A stretch of 64,000 nt of DNA from Couchioplanes azureus (GCF_014648355.1 NZ_BMQY01000012.1:141216-205215); one strand, 5' to 3'. Shown: positions 46,301 through 53,817, counted from the first letter of the stretch. Numbers and translations: made by a program. Notes: generated by a model from the letters alone, not told the origin.

Positions 46301-46727
46301 CGGCCCCCTCGGCACCGGCGCCCAACTGCCGTTGCGCGCCGACCAGCTCAGCCTGGGGGAGCACGTCATCACCGTCACCGCGCGTGACTCGGCGGGCCAG
46401 ACCAGCACCGCCACGGTCCGGATCACGGTGGTATCCGCGTACACCTTCGGCGGATTCGAGTCGCCGGTGGTGACTCCGGGGCCGACCAGCGTCAAGGCCG
46501 GTAGCACCATCCCGCTCAAATGGTCGATCTCCGGTCCGGGTGTGCACTCCGGCACCATCAAGTCGGCCCGGTTCCTGAGCGACGGCGCGAGTTACAAGAT
46601 GGTCGAGTCGGGCCCGCACTGGCACCTCAACGTGCAGACTCCCAAGACATGGGCGGCAACCAGCCAGGTCTTCCGGATCACCCTGGTCGACGGGTCCACG
46701 TACGAAGCGGAGTTCATCCTGAAATGA
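43377..46727 (+). CDS. Secreted VWA-metzincin metalloprotease with Ig-like repeats
   Basis: GTG at 43377 after GGAGAGG. Signal peptide (ARVFAAGACALAAVAPFVAA, cleavage near ATAA). A VWA-like domain follows (MIDAS DGSGSID ~residue 47, STDGSHNSGEY), covering ~38-225. A protease region carries HELGHTYGLHH (~485-495), the metzincin zinc site HExxHxxGxxH, and a Met-turn SLMSYC near 578. The C-terminal part holds Ig/cadherin-like domains, including two ~92-residue near-identical repeats (~825 and ~927), then a final beta domain. It is 1116 residues, extracellular, probably acting on matrix or surface proteins. The next gene (lipoprotein) overlaps by ATGA. Confidence 0.88.
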   Translation: MTGKRRLARVFAAGACALAAVAPFVAATPATAADASRKRDLVLLLDGSGSIDASDWALQLEGYSAALQDPVNFPLNGTRAVGVVQWSYTGVSQPATRTEIPLTQLNSAADLAEVVAKVKAIRQIGYSTNPGDALRAGTNELLSAGRVDADWNLCMSTDGSHNSGEYMSSAWQYARDSGVDRYNVVAIEDGGFRSAEAVRAYGPYVFGGGTVTVARTTAEFTSLLSGCVADPLQLDALEVTQSVQDLDNSVPLVAYKPTVVRAYLSTPGDPVRTSGRLRGFAGGRELPGSPLTAVNAAPGVLVDGNLGDDRDALERTLNFAVPLSWTAKGQTEFALELPGGVSCPGAVSGPTMLCSKVLTFGSGFAADVEFRGVSWQEGGQRIEPSLTDLVEQSERTWSQLPTAGWHAGFATLHVDKRPTIDDVNEALAVHRRISREFGDKRWYGVLHGSSSRSNVGGKAMGAVASGWDENATGATDADYGRNRVVHELGHTYGLHHSVNAAENGYKEWMGFWDYAKNGWCGEEADDDTPDYADKTTIGGRPVAALGPMGDRRREIWGMDPRFLTTNEAAAVSSPETTTSLMSYCRDGVTSTQRRWIGQRDYRQLFSGDRDPIDGFDAAPLPVGSGLTLRGIIAADGASAQLKPALAVDLAPTPSDPDGSHELVLQDAAGTVLHSVRFTPGHQDADAGPDGADAGPQASLFNVVVPADLATVARVQLRADDRILATATATTAAPTVSVGVPASGSTERLTISWSSRDADSPALANTVLYSADGGTTWQVVAVDITGSSVSVPRWSLPGSTTAKLKVIASDGVRSTAAASETFSLPDLAPTVEVLTPGAGQLFTGAQAIPFAAQANDVEDGRLDGTAVRWSSDRNGLLGTGAQLPWRADKLSEGEHVITVTARDSAGQTSTATVRITVLRVAPPPKAVDLAPTVNMLAPGAGQTFSGAQVIPFAAQANDVEDGLLDGAAVQWSSDRDGPLGTGAQLPLRADQLSLGEHVITVTARDSAGQTSTATVRITVVSAYTFGGFESPVVTPGPTSVKAGSTIPLKWSISGPGVHSGTIKSARFLSDGASYKMVESGPHWHLNVQTPKTWAATSQVFRITLVDGSTYEAEFILK
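45849..46430 (+). repeat. Two 306-bp-spaced coding repeats (Ig-like domains)
   Basis: Units starting at 45849 and 46155 (306 bases apart) share long identical stretches such as IPFAAQANDVEDG and HVITVTARDSAGQTSTATVR. Each unit is ~92 residues with a short linker (RVAPPPKAV). The near-identity at DNA level, especially in the last ~60 bases of each, indicates recent duplication or gene conversion. Confidence 0.8.
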
Positions 46728-47221
46728 GCCGGCCCCGGTTCCGGACATCCCTAGCGGTGCGAGCAGCGGCAATGCTGCTGCTCGCACCGCTGCTGGCCGC
46801 CTGCACCGGCCCAACCGGTGAGGACGGCCTGGCCGGCACGGCCGTCGTTCTGGACGACACCGGGCGCGGCGAGTCGCCGATCGACGAAGGTTGGATCATC
46901 GCCGTGCCGGCCGCGGCCGTCGACGACCTCTGGAGCACCAGCGGCAACAAGCCGATCGGCCAGGAGAACCTGAAGTACATGTCTGCGCGGGTCAGCCGTG
47001 ACCAGGTGACCCAGGCCGGCGGGGTGATCGCCCCGCTCGACGAGGACGGCGAGTTCGTCCTACCCGCCAAGGAAGGCTCGCACCTGCTCTGCCGTCTGCT
47101 CCCGGCCGTTGACGGAGGCGCGGAGGTCATTCGAGGTTGCGGGTTTTTGACCCTCCCGGCGTCCGGCGAACTGAGCATCACCGACGGAGAAGGCGGCTTC
47201 TACGCCGAGATGAAGGACTAA
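46724..47221 (+). CDS. Lipoprotein coupled to metalloprotease gene
   Basis: ATG at 46724 overlaps the protease stop (ATGA), so the two are co-translated. The signal MLLLAPLLAACTGPTGEDG has lipobox LLAAC. The mature ~140 residues include GWIIAVPAAAVDDLWSTSG, YMSARVSRDQVTQAGGVIAP, FVLPAKEGSHLLCRLLPAV and ELSITDGEGGFYAEMKD, a small beta-rich domain with a cysteine pair (LCRLL / RGCGF). It probably sits on the outer membrane face, and may tether, assist or inhibit the protease (inference from coupling). Confidence 0.75.
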   Translation: MSRPRFRTSLAVRAAAMLLLAPLLAACTGPTGEDGLAGTAVVLDDTGRGESPIDEGWIIAVPAAAVDDLWSTSGNKPIGQENLKYMSARVSRDQVTQAGGVIAPLDEDGEFVLPAKEGSHLLCRLLPAVDGGAEVIRGCGFLTLPASGELSITDGEGGFYAEMKD

Positions 47222-47265
47222 CCAACTTCGCACCACGGCAAGTGCACTGTCTCGATTGCCGAAAG

Positions 47266-47440
47266 GCGGCTGGCTGCCGCGCCGGCCGCGTTGCTCGCCT
47301 TCGCCGCCTGGCGCGCCGGCAACGGCCCGCTCGCAGACAAGGCTGTCCTGCGAGCGCTGAGTGCCGATCCGCAGTTCCCGCTGGCGGTGGTGACGGACAA
47401 CGTGTGGCATACCCCGGATGGGGGGGTACGTCGGCGTTAG
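47266..47440 (+). pseudogene. C-terminal fragment of DUF4192 protein
   Basis: The frame reads RLAAAPAALLAFAAWRAGNG then PLADKAVLRALSADPQFPLA and a stop at 47438. PxxLLAFxAWxxGNGxLA..A..RALxxDPxxxLA is the signature C-terminus of actinobacterial DUF4192 proteins. The first ~300 residues of the family are missing; the lipoprotein gene ends only ~45 bases upstream. Confidence 0.5.
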
Positions 47441-47519
47441 CACCGCATACTGCAAGGGCCCGAAGGGCGATAAGAAGAAGACCAAGTGCCCCGACTGGGT
47501 CAACAAGCTGAAGAACTAG
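47418..47519 (+). other. 33-codon Lys/Cys-rich small ORF, unproven
   Basis: ATG 47418 opens a 33-residue frame with AYCKGPKGDKKKTKCPDW and a final NKLKN before TAG. The lysine- and AAG-rich codon use is unlike its GC-rich neighbours. No Shine-Dalgarno is seen, so it may be the tail of a lost secreted protein. It overlaps the end of the DUF4192 relic in another frame. Confidence 0.3.
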
Positions 47520-47831
47520 ACCACGCCAACACCGCACCGAGGACGTCGCTACTGTGGACCGTGAAAGCCACCTCCATGCACAGCGGGTCCGGCTGTAGGC
47601 CGGAAGCGATGCGGCGATGGAGGTCATCCGCACCCACGTCGACCGGGCCGCCGACCGACCTCGATCACGCGCCTCGCCTCGCCTCGCTGCGCTTTCATGA
47701 TGCCGCCGGTGCGTACACCGACGACTCTGCCCGGCCGGTGGCGGACCACCATCAGGCCCCGCCGTTCAGGTGGAGCGGGACGACAGGTGACCAGCCACAC
47801 CGTAGGGGCACGTTCTCTGGGAGCTATCAGC

Positions 47832-48806
47832 TCATGTGAGGCAGCCGGTGGCCTGTGGGTGGCCGCCGCGAGGGGTCAGCGGCTGGCACTCGGCGAGCAG
47901 CGCACGCACGTAGGCGGCGGCGACGACCGACGCGTATCCGCGCCAGAGCCGGGTCGTGTCCGCGTCACCGTAGTCGCTGATGCCACGCACCACGAACCAT
48001 TCCAGCCCGCCCGCGAAACCGGCACTGCCGATGCCTTTGCCCTCCATTTCCATGGCGATCAGTTGGTGAGCCGCGGCCAGCTCGTCCCGGACCCGCGCGC
48101 TGCGCAGCGACCGGTCCGCGCTGCCGATCACGCCGTGCCGGGCCTGCGGACGCCCCGCCGGGGACGGGTCCGGACGGGCGAAGGCGGGAATGGCCGTCAA
48201 TGCGCGGTCGATGTGGGGCTCCCACGGCCGGTCACCGCGGATCTCCACGGCTTCGAGGTATCGGGCGAGCCGCACGAGCAGCGGTGAGGGCAGCGGAAAC
48301 GGCTGCCGGGGCTGCCGTCCGTCATCGCGCTCGATCACGTGGTCGTAGTCGGCTATCCCCCACGTCGCCACGGCGATGTCGCCGAGTTTCACGTGGCGTT
48401 CGGGCCGGTCTGGCACGGGTACGCCGCAGGCGATCCCGCACATGATGACGGTGTCCACGCTGGGGAAGCTGCGGATCAGATTGGCGCAGGACTCCGCCGC
48501 AGCGGTGTTTCCCGTGTCGCCGAGCGTCAGCACCACCTCGTGCGGCCGCTGCTCGTCCCGGCTCGGCATCGTGCCGAGGACGTACTGAGCCCGATCGCCG
48601 GCAATCGTGGACGGGCTTCGCGCGTCGTCGAGGAGCACGCTTGCCGCCGCGAACTCCTCCGGAAGTGCGGTCACGATCCCGAAGACGGGCTGGGCATGGC
48701 CAGCGCTCTCGGCCGATGCGGCGGGCAGGCTTAGACGGTTGTGGTTGCCGAACGCCACGATGGTGGCGCGGACCTGTCCGTTGACGTTGAACGTCTGATC
48801 GTGCAT
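47832..48806 (-). CDS. Nucleoside phosphorylase/MTAN-fold protein with N-terminal docking-like motif
   Basis: ATG at 48806, 3 bases after the upstream stop, with GAGGGG seven bases before it; 324 residues. After an N-terminal motif FNVNGQVRATIVAFGNHN and a linker, the PNP_UDP_1 fold begins FGIVTALPEEFAAASVLLDD; key parts are LTLGDTGNTAAAESCANLI, MCGIACGVPVP, KLGDIAVATWG, LIAMEMEGKGIGSAG (catalytic Glu) and VVRGISDYGD (Asp). All nucleosidase landmarks look intact. Phosphorylase-fold nucleosidases act as NAD/ATP- or nucleoside-depleting effectors in several bacterial conflict systems (established for Detocs-type PNP effectors). Here that is inference from neighbours. Confidence 0.82.
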   Translation of the reverse strand: MHDQTFNVNGQVRATIVAFGNHNRLSLPAASAESAGHAQPVFGIVTALPEEFAAASVLLDDARSPSTIAGDRAQYVLGTMPSRDEQRPHEVVLTLGDTGNTAAAESCANLIRSFPSVDTVIMCGIACGVPVPDRPERHVKLGDIAVATWGIADYDHVIERDDGRQPRQPFPLPSPLLVRLARYLEAVEIRGDRPWEPHIDRALTAIPAFARPDPSPAGRPQARHGVIGSADRSLRSARVRDELAAAHQLIAMEMEGKGIGSAGFAGGLEWFVVRGISDYGDADTTRLWRGYASVVAAAYVRALLAECQPLTPRGGHPQATGCLT

Positions 48807-48809
48807 CGC

Positions 48810-50471
48810 CTACCCCTCGCCACGGCCCGGGTTGCCGAACGTGTTGTTGTTGCCGAAACCCACCATGTCGGCCCGCACGTTGCCGACATTCCAGTTCTGG
48901 ATCTGATTGATCGTCACGGCCGCCTCCAGCTGATCGGGATCGATGCCGTGTGCCTCGAGGTACGTCTTGATCGATGTGACCAGCCGATCGCGTAGCTGGT
49001 CGTTGATGCGGATGAGGTCCCGGATCGCGAAGTGGTCGAACTCCTCGGGCGTCCGCCAGCTCACGCCCTCGCGAACCGACATGACGGCGCCGAGGTCGTA
49101 GAACCAGCGGCATCGTACGGCCAGTCGCCAATGCACACGCGCGGATTGCCGCGCACCCCACTCCAGCACCCGCCGCGCGCAGCGGACCGGACTGCCGAAC
49201 ACTGCTGTCGGGATGCGGAGCGTCCACAACCGTATCGCCCGCCCGATCTGATCCCGCAGATTGAGCGGCAGGTCGGCAACCAGCGCCTCGACGTCGGGGT
49301 GCACCGGTGGGATCACCAGCGGTACAAACTCGATGGAGAGGCTGCCACCCTGGAGCAGCGGGCGGACGAACGTACAGACGCCGATCTCTCCATCCCGGCA
49401 GATCTCCTGCAGATAGAAGTAGACCCGCTGGTCGTCGGCGCGTTCCGGATGGCGCAGTTCCTCGGCCAGATACTCCCAGTCTACGTGCGGAAGCGGACGA
49501 CCGTCCGCGACGAGCGGGGAGTCCCAGGCGACCTTCCGTCCATCGACGTAGATGCGGTGCCCGGCCGTCAACTGACGGGATGCCGTGCTCGCAACGGCGG
49601 TCTCCACGATGAACTGACCCTCGAGCCACTCATGGAAGGCGACCACATCGAACATCTCGAAGCTGTCGTCGGTGGCGTCCCGGGGCCGGCGGTGAACGTC
49701 GATATCGAGCTTCCAGGGACGGACGACAAGCCCGTTGCCCACGAATGGCGCCGACGCCCGCTCCTCGGAGTACACGACCACGTTGGCGCCCGTCAGGCCC
49801 TCGATCCGCTGCTCGAACGGTCGGTGGACCGCGGGCGCGAGGTCGCGCGGCTCGGGCGAGCCCTCGGCGACGATCGCGGCCGCCCGTCGGTGCGCCACGG
49901 CGGACTCGGTGATGACGACCACCCCACCGATCACCAAGCCGAACAGCACCATCGCGGCGCAGTCCCAGAGCGCCGCCTGACTCAGCACCAGGGTGAGGGC
50001 CAGCATCGTCGCCAAGCCGAGGCAGGCGATCCACCGCAGCGGGCCGGAGCGCCTACGGTCACGCTTGCTGCGCCACGCCCAGCCCACCACGGCCTTGAGC
50101 CGGCGAGTGAGCATCCGGCGCCCGGTGCACACCGCGATGAGGAGCGCCACCGCCGCGACCGCCGGCCGGAAGCCGAGCGGGTAGGACAGTCGGCCGATCC
50201 CAGCGCAGATCACAGCCGCCGCGATGAGGCAACACGCGATCTCCCGGCCGAGCCGCAGCCGCCGCGAGGCCGCGGCGTGGCGGACCACCGCCACGGGGTC
50301 CTCCGTGACGGACGGCGCGCCACCCTGAGGCCGACCGTCGAGAATCCGGAAGACGTAGTCAGCGAATCCTTCGGACACATGGGTTGCCGCGCTCAGTGTC
50401 TGGTTCACCGTGCGGCGGCGAATCGGTGGTCGCTCGACCCGCTCGCGCTGCGACGCAACTGCCGTGGTCAC
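48810..50471 (-). CDS. Multi-TM protein with C-terminal docking-like motif
   Basis: GTG at 50471 with GAGGAG about five bases upstream is preferred to an ATG at 50516. 553 residues: a cytosolic N-terminus (~70), four hydrophobic helices in two pairs (CLIAAAVICAGIGRL and AVAAVALLIAVC; CLGLATMLALTLVLSQAALW and MVLFGLVIGGVVVITESAVA), then ~330 soluble residues of unknown fold. It ends NWNVGNVRADMVGFGNNNTF plus GNPGRGEG, strikingly like the N-terminus of the next gene's nucleosidase (FNVNGQVRATIVAFGNHN). I propose that the shared motif joins the two proteins at the membrane. No family recognised. Confidence 0.75.
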   Translation of the reverse strand: MTTAVASQRERVERPPIRRRTVNQTLSAATHVSEGFADYVFRILDGRPQGGAPSVTEDPVAVVRHAAASRRLRLGREIACCLIAAAVICAGIGRLSYPLGFRPAVAAVALLIAVCTGRRMLTRRLKAVVGWAWRSKRDRRRSGPLRWIACLGLATMLALTLVLSQAALWDCAAMVLFGLVIGGVVVITESAVAHRRAAAIVAEGSPEPRDLAPAVHRPFEQRIEGLTGANVVVYSEERASAPFVGNGLVVRPWKLDIDVHRRPRDATDDSFEMFDVVAFHEWLEGQFIVETAVASTASRQLTAGHRIYVDGRKVAWDSPLVADGRPLPHVDWEYLAEELRHPERADDQRVYFYLQEICRDGEIGVCTFVRPLLQGGSLSIEFVPLVIPPVHPDVEALVADLPLNLRDQIGRAIRLWTLRIPTAVFGSPVRCARRVLEWGARQSARVHWRLAVRCRWFYDLGAVMSVREGVSWRTPEEFDHFAIRDLIRINDQLRDRLVTSIKTYLEAHGIDPDQLEAAVTINQIQNWNVGNVRADMVGFGNNNTFGNPGRGEG

Positions 50472-50762
50472 ATGTGCTCCTCGACTGACAAACGGCGCTC
50501 GAACAGCAGGATTCATTCCCCTTCATGCAAGCCCCCGGCCATGGCCGGAACCCATTAGGCTTCCGGCACCGCACGAAAACCATGGCCGGATCAACAGGCG
50601 GCGGGCGGGCCGACGATCTTTGACGAGCCCACATCGAGATTCCTGTGACCTGCGGGGGGCGCGCAAGTCCACTGGACCAACTGCGGACGCGGCCCGTCCC
50701 GACCCCTGCGTATGGCGACTCCAGCCCCGTCCAACAGCGGACATCGAGGAGGCCGAACGAAC

Positions 50763-51791
50763 ATGACCAAACCGGAGAGTGATCTGCCGACTGCGTTACG
50801 TCAGTTCAGCGCGCGTCTCAAGGAGCTGCATCGAGCGGCGGGCGGGCCGTCAGTGATTTCCCTGCACGCGGATCGCAACTTCCCGCTGCGCCGGGCCCAC
50901 ATCTTCGCGACCCTTGCCGGCAGAATTTCCCGACCGCCGACCTGGAAATTCGTCGAGGCATTCGTTCAGCGGTGCGCCCGGTATGCGCAGACGCATAATG
51001 TCGATCTTGAAATGTCCACCGATCCGGCCGACTGGGAACCGGCGTACCGAAGGCTCACCCAGGTTTGGGAGATGCACCAGCGGGAGCAGCACTCGGCGGA
51101 TTCCTTCGCCGATCGGTACGGCAATGCGCGCGGTAAGGTACTGACCGTCCAGGACGTCACCTATCACGTCGTGCGAGACGGCCGGCGGATCGGCGTCGTG
51201 ACCGGGGACATTCGCCAGGTGCGGTGCGCCAACGTGTGGGTCAATCCGGAGAGCACGGAGATGGAGATGGCCCGCGTCCACGAGTTCTCGATCTCGGCGA
51301 TCATCCGGTACGAAGGCGCGACGCACGACGCGCGCGGCCGTGTCGCCGAGGACCTCATTGCCGATGAACTGACCGCGAAGGTGGCCGGTCACCGCCCGGT
51401 CGAGCCGGGTGCCGTCATCCTGACCGGCGCGGGCCGGCTACGGGAGCTCAACGACGTCCACCACGTCGTACACGTCGCGTCGGTCCACGGTGAGCCCGGT
51501 TCCGGGTTCCACCCGATGCGGGACGTCGGCCGATGCGTGACCAACGTGCTCCAAGCGGTCGAGCACCTGCAGATGCCGGTCACCATCCTGTTTCCGCTGC
51601 TCGGGACCGGCAACGCTGGTGGCGACATCGGCCGGATCGCGACGTCGCTCGTCCACGAGGCCCGCAACTACCTGAGAGCAACGCCAGCCACCCGGATCGA
51701 GACCGTCTACTTTCTGGCCTACACCGACAAAGAGGTGAACGCCTGCCGACGGGCGCTCAAGGCAGCTGGTCTGCGCCCCGAGCCCGGCTAG
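50763..51791 (+). CDS. HTH-macro domain protein
   Basis: ATG at 50763 after GAGGAGG; 342 residues. Residues ~8-75 form an HTH-like N-terminal module (TALRQFSARLKELHRAAGGP, FPLRRAHIFATLAGRISRPP, FVEAFVQRC) common in actinobacterial conflict proteins. After a helical linker, residues ~160-330 form a macro domain: GVVTGDIRQV, ANVWVNPEST, the central GAVILTGAGRLRELNDVHHV, and TILFPLLGTGNAGGDIGR (phosphate-binding loop). Macro domains bind or hydrolyse ADP-ribose and NAD derivatives. It is divergent from the nucleosidase and TM genes across a 291-base shared promoter region, so it is likely co-regulated with them. Confidence 0.83.
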   Translation: MTKPESDLPTALRQFSARLKELHRAAGGPSVISLHADRNFPLRRAHIFATLAGRISRPPTWKFVEAFVQRCARYAQTHNVDLEMSTDPADWEPAYRRLTQVWEMHQREQHSADSFADRYGNARGKVLTVQDVTYHVVRDGRRIGVVTGDIRQVRCANVWVNPESTEMEMARVHEFSISAIIRYEGATHDARGRVAEDLIADELTAKVAGHRPVEPGAVILTGAGRLRELNDVHHVVHVASVHGEPGSGFHPMRDVGRCVTNVLQAVEHLQMPVTILFPLLGTGNAGGDIGRIATSLVHEARNYLRATPATRIETVYFLAYTDKEVNACRRALKAAGLRPEPG

Positions 51792-52217
51792 TACTGCGAC
51801 GGCACTCAGCATAGTGCGTAGCCTCGCCGTCGATGGTGGCTGAGGCGTGCTTGGTATTGGCGCTCGCGTTCACGATCTCCCGCAGCTCATGCACCGGCCG
51901 GCTGGCCCGCAGGCCCACTCTGGCATCGCCCCACCGCGTCAGGACCGGCTCGACCAACGCCCACCGGTATCGACCACATATGCACGCCGCCTCCTGGATC
52001 GGCAGCTGCCGGGCCGAGTGAATGAAACGGGTCTCGGCGGCGTCGGCATGGCGTGAATCAGGGCGAGGCGTGCAGCGTCGTCGTACTGCAGAAGATAGAC
52101 ACGGACCGGCTGCGGCGGCCTGTCGTCCGCCTGGACCCCGACGCGAATCCCCGTGCAGCGCGCAGCGCCGTGCGTACCTCGAAACCAACGGATCGGGGCA
52201 GTCGGCGTAGTCGGACC

Positions 52218-52370
52218 GCGCGCCGGCCAGGAAGCCATCGAGATGGGCACCGCCAGGTTGCCGCCGCCGGTGTGCAGATCGGCGGAGAAGTGGTCGCCGA
52301 TGCCGCGCAGCGCCCCACCTCCCGTCGGAAACGAGAGCACCTGACCGGGGCTGTTCACCGAGTCGGCCAT
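52218..52370 (-). pseudogene. N-terminal fragment of SpvB/TcB-type toxin
   Basis: ATG 52370 begins a frame reading SFPTGGGALRGIGDHFSADL then HTGGGNLAVPISMASWPAR. This is the hallmark opening of SpvB and Tc-toxin B subunits (PTGGGA-I/L-RGIGE-K/H-F-x-ANPxTGTGxxxVPI). After ~50 residues the match stops and the frame becomes unrelated, so the ~2000-residue remainder is gone. The region downstream to ~51800 holds a Cys-bearing frame (AACICGRYRWALVEP, VLTRWGDARVGLR) that I cannot assign. Confidence 0.6.
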
Positions 52371-52483
52371 GGGACCTGCCAGCTGCCGTCCGACCCGTCG
52401 GTCGGACGGCCGATACCGGCGATGTCTCTCCCGGCGAATGATCGGTGGTGAGCAGCCAGAGTCGCGTCGACGGGAGACCTCCA

Positions 52484-53440
52484 GTGACACTCTGGGAGAG
52501 GGCGCTAGCGACGTATCCGCAATGGCGGGAACATCTCGTAGCCCTGGACGATCTCACGACCCGTATGCGCGACCTGGGCCCGGCCGTCGTCGACATCGCT
52601 GCGGACATGGGGCCGCCGATCGCAAGCCGGGTGGCTGATCCGGACACGGCTCCCGGCGGCGTCTACGGCTACGGCCTATGGTCTGCACGCGGAGAACAGG
52701 CGCGTCCGGCTCTCTTCGTGCAGCCTGGTCTCGCTCCTGCCGGCGCTGCACCCGCGTCGATCACCTCCGCCGGCAGGATGATCGAGCGAATGCAAGCCGC
52801 GGTTCCTGCGGAGACCGTCGCGGTCGCTCTTCCACCGCCACAGCTCCAGCGGGCTTCGACTCGTGGGTCGTCGGTTGCGCCGGGCATGAGCGTCACGATC
52901 GGTTCGCGGCGGGCGACCTTGGGACTGCGAGTCCTCGCCCCAGATGCCGCCGGCCCTCGACGGGCGATCCTCACCGCCGGCCATGCGGCCCCGGTTCCGG
53001 GCGTCATCGTCCGGGACGAGGCAGGAGACCTCGTCGGCACCGTCCTCTCCGCCACGAGTCTGGGCAACGCCGGACAGGGCGTCTCGATCGCGGACGTCGC
53101 TGTGGTGGCGATCGATGACCGGCGTACCGAGGCGGACGACGAGGTCGGCGATCATGTCGATGCCGCACAGCCGCACGACGTGGTACGCATCGCGCGATCG
53201 GATTCCACGGCGCCCATCCTGGGGCTCTGCCCGGCATTCGCGCTCAAGCAGGGCCTGGGAAGCTGGGGCCATGTGGCGATCACGGCCGCGGCCATCTCCC
53301 GCGACGGCGACTCGGGAGCACCCGTGCACCGGGCCGACGGGGCCGTGATCGGCCAGATCGTCGCGGGTTACGGGTCGGCCTACAGCCTTGTCCAGGACGC
53401 TGAATACGTCATGCGTGAAGCAGGCGTCTTCCTTCGATAG
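52484..53440 (+). CDS. Cytoplasmic trypsin-like serine protease of conflict type
   Basis: GTG at 52484, with GGGAGA six bases upstream, is preferred over an in-frame GTG at 52445. 318 residues, no signal peptide. An N-terminal helical module (TLWERALATYPQWREHLVAL, LTTRMRDLGPAVVDIAAD) precedes the protease: His in RRAILTAGHAAPV, Asp in SIADVAVVAIDDR, Ser in ISRDGDSGAPVHRADGA. The triad is complete. Intracellular trypsin-like proteases with an N-terminal adaptor occur as effectors in actinobacterial conflict systems (family knowledge). The next gene begins at its stop, with TAGGAG serving as ribosome site. Confidence 0.84.
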   Translation: MTLWERALATYPQWREHLVALDDLTTRMRDLGPAVVDIAADMGPPIASRVADPDTAPGGVYGYGLWSARGEQARPALFVQPGLAPAGAAPASITSAGRMIERMQAAVPAETVAVALPPPQLQRASTRGSSVAPGMSVTIGSRRATLGLRVLAPDAAGPRRAILTAGHAAPVPGVIVRDEAGDLVGTVLSATSLGNAGQGVSIADVAVVAIDDRRTEADDEVGDHVDAAQPHDVVRIARSDSTAPILGLCPAFALKQGLGSWGHVAITAAAISRDGDSGAPVHRADGAVIGQIVAGYGSAYSLVQDAEYVMREAGVFLR

Positions 53441-53447
53441 GAGTGAC

Positions 53448-53783
53448 ATGACGACCGTGGTCACCTGGGCTTCGCTTCTGGGAGCCGCCATCCTGTTCCT
53501 GGTCGGCGCAGTCGACCTCGCCATTTCGTGGCGGACGACCAAGACCGCCAAAGACGCCGTCGCGAAGGCGGCGGCGATCGCCGAGAGCACCAACGAGAAC
53601 GTGGCAACCCTTCGGGAGCAGTCAGCTGTCGACGTCAAGGGATCGTGGGAGGCACTCGCCGCGTTGGCCACGGCGATCAAGGATCTCGATCGGAGTTCGC
53701 GTCTTTTCGTCCTTTCGCTGGCGTTCCTCGCCGTGGCCGCGGCAGCGGCGGGAATAGGGGAAGTCGCAGAAGCCGTCGCCTGA
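53448..53783 (+). CDS. Small two-TM protein coupled to the protease
   Basis: ATG at 53448; the AGGAG site overlaps the protease stop (TAGGAG). 111 residues: TM1 VTWASLLGAAILFLVGAVDL, a ~45-residue helical, heptad-like stretch (AKDAVAKAAAIAESTNENVA), and TM2 LFVLSLAFLAVAAAAAGI, ending with an acidic tail. Size and layout resemble membrane effectors or anchors in defence operons. It may be cleaved by, or recruit, the protease; neither is shown by sequence. Confidence 0.75.
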   Translation: MTTVVTWASLLGAAILFLVGAVDLAISWRTTKTAKDAVAKAAAIAESTNENVATLREQSAVDVKGSWEALAALATAIKDLDRSSRLFVLSLAFLAVAAAAAGIGEVAEAVA

Positions 53784-53799
53784 CTTGCGCCCCCCGTGA

Positions 53800-53817
53800 A
53801 GTCGGCTGTGGCCGACT
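53800..53817 (+). terminator. Hairpin after protease operon
   Basis: AGTCGGC-tgtg-GCCGACT is a perfect 7-bp stem with a tetraloop, 17 bases after the stop of the 2-TM protein gene. No U-tract. Confidence 0.55.
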
